Shown here piece by piece: positions 15,268 to 21,530 of a stretch of 21,530 nucleotides of DNA. A program made the translations under genes and the position numbers. Within the stretch, counting starts at the first letter, position 1, and each line of letters begins with the position of its first letter. Origin of the DNA: JBBDYH01 sp040901795 (GTDB lineage Bacteria > Planctomycetota > Planctomycetia > Pirellulales > JALHPA01); assembly GCA_040901795.1 (NCBI GenBank), contig JBBDYH010000098.1, forward strand, positions 1 through 21,530, given 5' to 3'. The notes under the pieces were generated by a model. The model worked only from the letters and a program-made list of their open reading frames with translations. It did no database searches and was not told the origin of the DNA.

Positions 15268-15898
15268 GTGCGGCGACCAACTGCTGCCACTCGCGGTCCG
15301 CGAACGGTGGACTGCAAAGCCGGACGCGAACGTTTCCCAGCAATCCGGCCAGGAGCGGGACCAAAGCGACGACTGTTCCAATGAGCCAGGCGAGGGCGAG
15401 CCACGGCAACGATGATTCCTGTGCGGCGTTGTTCTCGGTTCGGCGAGTGACCGACGAAACAACGGGCGCGACGTTCGATACAAGCGGAGGTACGGGGAAC
15501 TCGGCTGACATTAGTTCGCCGTCGCGCGCCGGCGGCAGTTGGACCTTTTCCGCCACCGGCGTAGGCACATGAGAGATTTGGTCGGTCAACAGTGCGATAG
15601 CTGGCCGAGTTACGTCCGCATCCGCAGAGCCTCGCGCCTCAGTGATTTCGACGGGCGCGGGCCTCCAAGTTTCCGGAATGACGCGCCACGGCAATCCGGG
15701 CCCAGTTAGCTGAATCAGCGGCAATAGCAGCAGTCCGGCAAATGCCAGCGTCCAGATGCGATGTCTCACCGCCGCCGACGAGCGGCACAAGAGCATTGAC
15801 ATGGCTACGGCCAGTAGCAGCAACAGCGTGCTCTTGACGACGATCTCCAACGCATGCCAATCCCACGCGGCGTCTATGGTGAGCAAGCGGTTGAACAT
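15171..15898 (-). pseudogene. Truncated M56 (BlaR1-like) peptidase, tandem paralogue
   Basis: About 243 residues of an M56 protein remain. They cover membrane segments at about 20-38 and 48-68, a linker, a third membrane segment at about 165-190, and the conserved LSHRLDLRRNVTLLCGGSQQ and MPMTFGLLRPCVV segment. The sequence breaks before the zinc motif, at the junction with the IS630 fragment; the frame runs on to 14840 in antisense IS sequence, giving a meaningless 110-residue tail. The N-terminus (MFNRLL...RSSAAVRHR..) matches the upstream complete paralogue (start 19054) closely enough to show tandem duplication. It lies 48 bases after that gene, so it was the third gene of operon 2. Without HExxH it cannot be a peptidase, though a membrane fragment could still be made. 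Confidence 0.85.
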
Positions 15899-15946
15899 GA
15901 CATTAACTCTTCACGCAGCGTGCCTCACCGATCGGGGGGCCTATTC

Positions 15947-18900
15947 TCAATTCCGCTCCGGTATCACCACCTCGCCCACGTCCACTGTCTCGCCGGAGCG
16001 GACGGTGAACTCGTAACCTTCGTCGACTCCTATCCCCTTCCCGATGAACGAAACTCTGTAGGTTGCACCGGGGATCAGTCGATCGACGGTGACGCGTCCG
16101 TCGGCGTCCGTCGTAGGAATCTTCTCAGGCTCAATGTTGTCCCAGAAGACGCTGTCCGCCCACAGCGGTTGGTTCGGTGATATATAGTGCGTATCTGGCG
16201 CCCCCGGTGTGATGATCATTAAGAGCCGCGGTTGGTAGGCAGCCAACGCTTTGCCCTTGTCGGTGACGAAGCGAAACTTCGCGGCGCCGCAACGCTCCAA
16301 CTGAATTGGCGGGCTGCCCAGACCGACCTCGTCCGGCTTTGGAGAAACGACCGCCCCGCACTGCTGTTCGAAGTCGACGATAAACAGCGGGTTCGAGCGC
16401 TTTGGCTCAAAGCCGGGCAGTTCGAGCAATCCTCGCTCAACCGGCAATCCGGGGAGGCTGCCGTTGATTTCGTACCCATCGGGCAGGTAAGAACGTGCGT
16501 AGGCCTTAGCCTCAGCCGGCTTCCCGTCGGGTCGCAGGACTCGGCGGCGAAGGGTCACGCCGCGCTCCAGTTCGATCGTAATCGGTTGGGGCGACTTGCC
16601 CGGTTCGAGATTAAGCCGAACCGAAGCGCCGTAGTATTCTCGACTGAGACCGGTCTTGCCGTAGATGCGGTCGCCCATACTCAGTTCGTCATGCAGAAAA
16701 TCGCGCGTTGGCCCCTGCGCGAGGACATATCCCGGTCCAGGCCACACAGGCAGGCGAAATCGCCCTTCTTCATCGGTGAGGTACTTCATGTCGGAACCGA
16801 TACCGTTTGACTTTGCGGTCCTGCGGAAGAAGGGATTGTCGTTGTCTTGTGGATCGAACCAGATCGTTGCACCCCGCACCGGATCCCCAGTCTCCTTTTC
16901 CACGATTTGTCCTTCCACGACGATTCCACGCTCCATTTGGATCGCCAACTCCGCATCGCCAATGCCCTCGTTCGGCCACTGCCATTCCAGCGCGTGTAAC
17001 AAATAAGATGAGTCAGACGGCGGATAAACACTTATCACGGTTCGGGAATCGGGGAATAGCCCACTGAGCGTGGTGCCGCCGGCAATGCGGAACCTGCCAT
17101 CGGCGCTTGTGCGGATTCGCCGGTAGGGCTCTTCCATCACAAATACTTCGGCGTCAGCAATTGAATCACCGGTATCGGCAGCGGTCACTTTGCCGTTAAG
17201 GAATCGAGCGGGCCTTAACGCGACGCTGATCGGTTCATCCGTGATGCTGACTTCGAGCCGATGTGCGCCAACGCGCTCGTCATCAATGACCAGTGACATC
17301 TGTTTAGTCGGCATCGGCACGGCAACGGAAACATAGCCTTCTTCATTGCGCCGCGAGCATTGGGGCCAGGTGGAAACCGCCAGGTGTCCGTGGCGATGAC
17401 TCGTCCAAATACCCGTCATAAATCGAATTTGCGGCTGAACATTGGCCACCGGGTTTCCCGCGGCGTCAATCAATTGCAGACGTACGAGCTTGGACTCTTG
17501 CAACTTGATTTCTAGGTCGCGGCGAGCGACGGTCGGCTCGATCCTCACCTGGTTCAAAGCATAACCATGGGCGCCCGCGAAGATTTTCATCGACTCTCGC
17601 GGGCGAGAGATGTCTCGCGGAAAAGCGAGACGAAACTTGCCTGCAGCGTCCGTTTGGGTCTCGTAACGGTCGATTTTCTCTTTGTGAGGAATGTTTCGTC
17701 GCAGGTCGCTGCTATCGTAGGCGATGACTTCAACCGTCGCATCCGGCACCGGCTTGCCCTCGGGTGAAAGCACTCTGCCCGTGAGCACCGTTTCCGACGC
17801 GGGCTTATCGGGATGTTTCGACGTTACATCCAAAGTGCGTTCATCGAGCGACGCGGCTGTTTGGGCTTCCACGGTTGGTCGCACGAGCCCCAGGCAGACG
17901 ACCAGGGCCAGCGCCAGGATGCCGAGTTGAAACGCCGCGGCCCGGCCGACGCGATCGCGGCGGCGATGCGTGTCGAGCACCGCCAACAAACGCCCCTCCA
18001 GTTGCGACGGCCGCGCCATCGACAAGGCGGCGTTAAGTATGGGAGTACGGCTGCAGTGTGTGCGGGCGATCTCCAAGAGCTGCGTCGCGTAGTCCGGCGC
18101 CTCTTGGCCGGCTTGCAATACGCAATCGTCGCAGGCGTGTTCGCGCTCCAAGCGCATCCGGCGCAGCGCCCACCAGACCAGCGGGTGAAACCAATAGATG
18201 GCTGCAGCCAGCCGGGCGATCAGTTGAAGCGGAACGTCGCAGCGCTTGACGTGCGCCAGCTCGTGCAGGAGCACGATCTGTCGGCGTTCCGCGGACCAGT
18301 GCTCGGCGCTCGACGGCAAGACGACACAGGAACGCAGCAGGCCAAACGTCATCGGCATCTGTTGTGATCCGCCGCAGAGCAGCGTCACATTGCGCCTCAA
18401 GTCGAGACGGTGGCTCAACGCATCCACCAGCCGAGGCCACTCGGAATCGGTCGGCGGCCGGCTGTGGTGGCGCAGGCGGAGATTGCCTAGCAATCCGGTC
18501 AGGAGCGGAAGTACTGCCAAAACCATGCCGAGCAGCCAGATGAACGGCAGCCATACCACCGATGCTCCGACCGCATTTTCGTCCAGCGTTTGGTGGACCG
18601 CGGATAACGCTGTACCGATCGCTTCGGTGGACGGTTCTTGCAGTTGAGCGAGGTCCATGGAGGTAAGTTCGGCATCACGCGTCGCCGGAAGGTTGTCGAT
18701 TTTTGCCGGAATCGGTTCAGACGCTCGCACGGCGTATTGGGTCGCCGATGGCATGTTCGGCCGAGATGATCGCGAATCCGCGTCGGCGGTCGCGGCGGTG
18801 ATCTTTGTCTCCGCGGGCTGCCAGCGGTCTGGAATGATCTGCCAAGAGAGACCTGGGAGCACTAGATGAATCAGCGGCAGGAGCAACAGCCCTACGAACA

Positions 18901-19054
18901 ATAGCGACCAGACGCGATGCCGTACCGCGGCCGACGAGCGGCCCAAAAGCAGGACGATGCCGCCGGCGAGCAGGAGCAAGAGCGTGCCTTTGAGGGCAAT
19001 CTCCAGGGCGAACCAATTCCATATGGCATCTGAGGCGAGCAATCGGTTGAACAT
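15947..19054 (-). CDS. M56 (BlaR1-like) membrane metallopeptidase with regulatory-like repeats (operon 2)
   Basis: This protein has 1035 residues. Membrane segments lie at about 20-38, 48-68, 168-192 and 378-395. The zinc motif HELAH is at 264-268 and the third-ligand region REHACDD at 304-310, as in active M56 peptidases. The long C-terminal part contains repeated carboxypeptidase-regulatory-like beta domains (LTGRVLSPEGKPVPDATVEV near 420, further units near 620 and 710, and a last one ending with GVDEGYEFTVRSGETVDVG). It would lie outside the membrane and sense or bind an unknown ligand. No penicillin-binding domain is present. The ATG (19054) lies 4 bases after the blaI stop, and the ribosome binding site GAGAGGAG overlaps the blaI end, which indicates translational coupling. 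The partner is expected to be the BlaI at 19059-19478. Confidence 0.92.
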   Translation of the reverse strand: MFNRLLASDAIWNWFALEIALKGTLLLLLAGGIVLLLGRSSAAVRHRVWSLLFVGLLLLPLIHLVLPGLSWQIIPDRWQPAETKITAATADADSRSSRPNMPSATQYAVRASEPIPAKIDNLPATRDAELTSMDLAQLQEPSTEAIGTALSAVHQTLDENAVGASVVWLPFIWLLGMVLAVLPLLTGLLGNLRLRHHSRPPTDSEWPRLVDALSHRLDLRRNVTLLCGGSQQMPMTFGLLRSCVVLPSSAEHWSAERRQIVLLHELAHVKRCDVPLQLIARLAAAIYWFHPLVWWALRRMRLEREHACDDCVLQAGQEAPDYATQLLEIARTHCSRTPILNAALSMARPSQLEGRLLAVLDTHRRRDRVGRAAAFQLGILALALVVCLGLVRPTVEAQTAASLDERTLDVTSKHPDKPASETVLTGRVLSPEGKPVPDATVEVIAYDSSDLRRNIPHKEKIDRYETQTDAAGKFRLAFPRDISRPRESMKIFAGAHGYALNQVRIEPTVARRDLEIKLQESKLVRLQLIDAAGNPVANVQPQIRFMTGIWTSHRHGHLAVSTWPQCSRRNEEGYVSVAVPMPTKQMSLVIDDERVGAHRLEVSITDEPISVALRPARFLNGKVTAADTGDSIADAEVFVMEEPYRRIRTSADGRFRIAGGTTLSGLFPDSRTVISVYPPSDSSYLLHALEWQWPNEGIGDAELAIQMERGIVVEGQIVEKETGDPVRGATIWFDPQDNDNPFFRRTAKSNGIGSDMKYLTDEEGRFRLPVWPGPGYVLAQGPTRDFLHDELSMGDRIYGKTGLSREYYGASVRLNLEPGKSPQPITIELERGVTLRRRVLRPDGKPAEAKAYARSYLPDGYEINGSLPGLPVERGLLELPGFEPKRSNPLFIVDFEQQCGAVVSPKPDEVGLGSPPIQLERCGAAKFRFVTDKGKALAAYQPRLLMIITPGAPDTHYISPNQPLWADSVFWDNIEPEKIPTTDADGRVTVDRLIPGATYRVSFIGKGIGVDEGYEFTVRSGETVDVGEVVIPERN
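18321..18417. repeat. 97-bp near-identical repeat, copy 2 (in the intact M56 gene)
   Basis: Partner of 15171-15267 in the same orientation, 3150 bases apart. It is part of the intact gene, where the reading continues normally on both sides (towards LPSSAEHWSAERRQ and the HELAH motif). Confidence 0.85.
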
Positions 19055-19058
19055 GGTG

Positions 19059-19478
19059 TTAGCTCCTCTCGCGGAATCGCCGACGGGAGTCGACTCCTAC
19101 ATGGCGGGCCTCTTCGATCAGGCGCGCCAGGCGGTCGTACTCCTCTGCGGAAATGTCGTCGGCCGATTCGTCCAGAATGGCCGCCACGGCGTCCCCCGGG
19201 GCGCCGCCAAAGAAGGTCTTCAGCAGGTGTCGCAACGCGGAGCGGCGCGTCTTCTCGGGCGATTGGGCGGGCCGATAGACGTATTTGATGCCTTCGCTGC
19301 GGTGCTTTAGGTAGCCTTTGTCTTCGAGCAGGCGCAGCATCGTGCGCACCGCGGAATAGCTCGGCGGGTCAGGGAGTTGGGCCCGCACCTGGGCGACCGA
19401 CGCCTCGCCGAGCTGATGCACGGCGTCGACGATTTGCCGCTCTCGAGCACCGAGATGTATATGCGATTTTTTGGCCAT
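19059..19478 (-). CDS. BlaI/MecI/CopY family transcriptional repressor (operon 2)
   Basis: This has 139 residues. The winged-helix domain is at about 10-75 (GARERQIVDAVHQLGEASVAQVRAQLPDPPSYSAVRTMLRLLEDKGYLKHRSEGIKYVYRP). The C-terminal dimerisation region at about 80-135 includes LKTFFGGAPGDAVAAILDES, a typical family pattern. It is only moderately similar to the repressor at 7370-7744, so the two probably respond to their own partners. The start ATG is at 19478. The expected mRNA leader is only about 22 bases and has no clear ribosome binding site. The dyad in front suggests autorepression, and the M56 gene follows directly. Confidence 0.93.
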   Translation of the reverse strand: MAKKSHIHLGARERQIVDAVHQLGEASVAQVRAQLPDPPSYSAVRTMLRLLEDKGYLKHRSEGIKYVYRPAQSPEKTRRSALRHLLKTFFGGAPGDAVAAILDESADDISAEEYDRLARLIEEARHVGVDSRRRFRERS

Positions 19479-19485
19479 GGCAGTG

Positions 19486-19536
19486 TGCTAGTGGGTTAGC
19501 ATGTGGCAATGTACTGGCACAAAGGCGATCTGTCAA
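19486..19536 (-). promoter_or_regulatory. Promoter and putative BlaI operator of operon 2
   Basis: On the minus strand, TTGACA (19536-19531) and TACATT (19513-19508) are separated by 17 bases, close to consensus. Six bases further begins the dyad TGCTA-N6-TAGCA (19501-19486; the palindrome reads TGCTAACCCACTAGCA on the minus strand). In the 16-bp frame it shares the CTAR-N4-TTAG core and the position relative to the -10 with the operator of operon 1. Confidence 0.75.
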
Positions 19537-19559
19537 GCGTTTTGTCGATAAGGCAAAAG

Positions 19560-19955
19560 GAGCCGCAAGGAGTCGCTGTGGCTTTGTTGCAGGCTATCGA
19601 TCCCTCACACTGCGCCGGAGACGACCGGTTGCTGTACGCCAACAACATTGGATTGGCCGCAGCGCAGCTTCACGATAGCGCGCAGAACGACGCGCTGGAG
19701 GTTCGCAACGTAATGCAGCGCGGGCTTCGCGTCGCAGCCGAAACCGGCACTGACCGTGTCGACATCCAGTCGTCGATGTTAGAGACGCTCTTCGCGGATC
19801 TGGGTGATGGCGACGATCAAATCACGCTCTTCGGCAACTTTATTCACGGCACCGTCGAGCTGCACGGAGGCCCAGGGTGGCTGACCGACTTCTGGACTGG
19901 GGGGAACTCGCTTCACAACATCTATCGCAAGCGAACATTTGATTTTTTCTCTTGA
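19560..19955 (+). pseudogene. Remnant of a repeat-type secreted protein (C-terminal part)
   Basis: The open frame runs 19503-19955 (150 residues), but its first part lies in the operon 2 promoter, so the real coding remnant probably begins later (I place it at about 19560). The visible pattern NNIGLAAAQLHDSAQNDALEVRNV, then TGTDRVDIQSSMLETLFADLGDGDDQITLFGNF and GTVELHGGPG resembles the beta-type repeats of planctomycete surface or secreted proteins with aspartate-rich GDGDD turns. There is no signal peptide and no start with a ribosome binding site, so I read it as the 3' end of a longer gene whose 5' part is gone. The substrate or role cannot be given. It ends in FDFFS at a TGA (19953-19955). 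Confidence 0.5.
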
Positions 19956-20081
19956 AAGTCGGTTACTTCACTGCTGTCCGCTCGGTGGGGTGATCGTCCG
20001 GCTCGCGGTCGATGTGACCGGTGCGCGCTAAGTATTGCTCCACCCCTCGCTTTGCCTAATAAGCATTCTTACGAGTACCAG

Positions 20082-21530
20082 CTAGGGATTTGGCTTTCTC
20101 GGAGACTCTTCCAACGCGGCCCATCCGAAGCGGCGGCCTTTAAAAAAAGCGATCGGCTCTAGTTCATCATCTCCCGAGCTGACTCCGCCCGGCTTCAAAC
20201 TGTCATCTTGGACCTCGACTCCCACGAAGAGCAATCCCGGCGTTCCTTCGCGAGTCTTGAACAGGAACGTCGCCGTCTTTTCTGGATCGAAAGTCGCTTT
20301 CTTTCGGTCAAAATGCAGCAACAATCCGGCGGCGGCAGCTCCTTCGGCCCGAAGAGCTTCAAAAGTGATGTCAGCGGAACTCATCTTCCAGCGGTGCTCG
20401 CCAAGCTCCCAGGCTTGCAAGCCGATCGGGCGCAGTGCGTAGAAGCGCCGGTCATTGTCTTCTGGAGAAACGTACTCCGTCCCCATCAGATCGAATCCTT
20501 CACGGGCCGCCCAAGCCTCGATCTCCTCGAGATGCGATTTAATGTCCTTAGTTTGTCGCCATTTGTTGGGCAAACCAGCCGCGCGGCCCGTATCTAGGTC
20601 ATAGAAAGCGTCTTTCGTCTTTGGATCGGCAAAGGAACCCAGGATCCAGCCGCTGGAGGCATCGCCGATCTTAAAGCGCCGCTGCTGGTGAATGAGTAGA
20701 GGTACTGCTGCGACCGATTGCGACTCCGGCAGGTTCACCCGCGAATAGGCTGTGTCCTCGAGATAATCGCTCCAATGCTGCTCCCACCAGTCGGCCCAGT
20801 TTTTGGCGATGCGCCGGAAGAGTTGCTCCTTCAACTGCTGTTGAATAGCATTGCCCCCTGCGAAAACCGAATAGATTTGCTCTTCGCCGAACGACTGTCC
20901 GGTCAGTTTAGTCAGTGCTCCACAAATTTCGCGTACAGGTCTACCAAAGCCGTACCGCATTCCTTCATCGCGGTCATCCAGGTCGTATTGCTGCATGAAT
21001 TTGGCGAGGGATTCCTCTTCGGCCCGCAGGCCCATGTCGGAGCCGGGCGGGAGCAGCGTCTTGGGAATCGCTCGGATCAATGCTGGAACCGCCCGCTTGT
21101 CGTCGATGGCCCTGAGCGTGAAGCCGAGGCAACGGAGCATCATGTCGTTGCTTGTGGCGTCAAGTTCGGCGATCAGTTCGGGCACGGCTTCCGGTCCTAA
21201 ATCAACAATCTCCTTGAGCGTACGGGCCCATACATCATGAAAGCGGTCGCTGCTCGCATTCTGTTCCGCCAGTTCATCTAACAGTTTTCCAATCGGCGTT
21301 GCGGGTCGCTTTCGAGATACTACCCTCGAAACGTTGGGGCTGGTGCTCGCGTGCTGTGGAGAATCCGCCCGGGAAGCACTTCCGTCCGATATAGCGTCCT
21401 CTTTTTCAGCGGCCTGAAGAAGTTTTCGGCCCAGTCGCTGGTCTTCGTCTTCCGGTTGATGGCTCTGCTTTTCTCCTAAGGGATCCCGAAAGAATAACTT
21501 GAACAATTCACTTCCGCGGCGAGATGGTGT
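20082..21530 (-). CDS. HEAT-repeat-like protein, 5' end beyond the window
   Basis: At least 474 residues are visible and the frame stays open to the right edge, so the true start is probably outside; the TTG at 21506 is only a possible start. The N-terminal 70 residues are charged and likely disordered. About 70-150 forms helical pairs like HEAT repeats (ARTLKEIVDLGPEAVPELIAELDA and RCLGFTLRAIDDKRAVPALIRAI). Helices rich in W follow (KNWADWWEQHWSDY). The last 200 residues are a mixed alpha/beta region without a domain I recognise, ending FFKGRRFGWAALEESPRKPNP. HEAT-like proteins usually act as protein-binding scaffolds; no specific function can be given. No signal peptide is visible. It is separate from operon 2, whose promoter lies 550 bases away behind the remnant gene. 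Confidence 0.75.
   Translation of the reverse strand, partial: TPSRRGSELFKLFFRDPLGEKQSHQPEDEDQRLGRKLLQAAEKEDAISDGSASRADSPQHASTSPNVSRVVSRKRPATPIGKLLDELAEQNASSDRFHDVWARTLKEIVDLGPEAVPELIAELDATSNDMMLRCLGFTLRAIDDKRAVPALIRAIPKTLLPPGSDMGLRAEEESLAKFMQQYDLDDRDEGMRYGFGRPVREICGALTKLTGQSFGEEQIYSVFAGGNAIQQQLKEQLFRRIAKNWADWWEQHWSDYLEDTAYSRVNLPESQSVAAVPLLIHQQRRFKIGDASSGWILGSFADPKTKDAFYDLDTGRAAGLPNKWRQTKDIKSHLEEIEAWAAREGFDLMGTEYVSPEDNDRRFYALRPIGLQAWELGEHRWKMSSADITFEALRAEGAAAAGLLLHFDRKKATFDPEKTATFLFKTREGTPGLLFVGVEVQDDSLKPGGVSSGDDELEPIAFFKGRRFGWAALEESPRKPNP

Noticed and set aside
1..21530. CRISPR array, rRNA, toxin-antitoxin pair, restriction or known phage-defence system
   Set aside because: I looked for regular spaced repeats and for recognisable proteins of these systems and saw none.

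Overview
The window reads as Planctomycetota DNA, probably Pirellulales-like. The genus is not determinable from sequence alone. The evidence is a DUF1549/DUF1553 'planctomycete cytochrome' protein next to a DUF1501 protein, two BlaI/M56 (BlaR1-like) regulator pairs whose sensors carry carboxypeptidase-regulatory-like repeats instead of a penicillin-binding domain, and a sigma-like/MerR-like/integrase gene set of the kind I associate with planctomycete mobile elements.

Layout. 1-469 holds no convincing gene. 470-521 (minus) is the 3' two-thirds of a tRNA-Lys(CTT) without a matching 5' part, which looks like an attachment-site scar. 554-7744 (minus) is a four-gene operon: blaI-like repressor, M56 antirepressor, DUF1549/DUF1553 protein, DUF1501 protein. 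7811-8767 is largely non-coding and has a strong hairpin and possibly decayed coding sequence. 8810-11772 (plus) is mobile module 1: sigma-like protein, small protein, MerR-like protein and tyrosine integrase. 11773-12205 is a convergent intergenic region with three phased direct repeats, a terminator and a near-perfect palindrome. 12206-14373 (minus) is mobile module 2: conserved hypothetical protein, excisionase-like protein and tyrosine integrase, with four single-base frameshifts that I could reconstruct. 14525-15170 is a 3'-truncated IS630-type transposase fused at its break to the truncated end of an M56 gene. 15171-19478 (minus) is a second blaI/M56 operon with a tandem, broken third M56 copy. 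19560-19955 is a remnant of a repeat-type secreted protein. 20082 to the right edge (minus) is a HEAT-like protein that runs off the window.

How the parts work together. Both BlaI operons have the same control layout: a good -35/-10 pair followed, 6-7 bases after the -10, by a 16-bp dyad with core CTAR-N4-TTAG covering the expected transcription start. This predicts autoregulated repressors released by proteolysis when the M56 membrane protein senses something unknown. Operon 1 places the DUF1549/DUF1553 and DUF1501 genes under that switch. In module 1 three copies of a different operator, TTGCCCA-N3-TGGGCAA, sit just downstream of a -10 box before the MerR-like gene, inside the spacer of the integrase promoter, and over the integrase start region and ribosome binding site. 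This predicts that the MerR-like protein controls itself and the integrase. The stretch between the two regulator operons seems to be an insertion hot spot carrying two integrase modules and an IS, with decay on the module 2 side.
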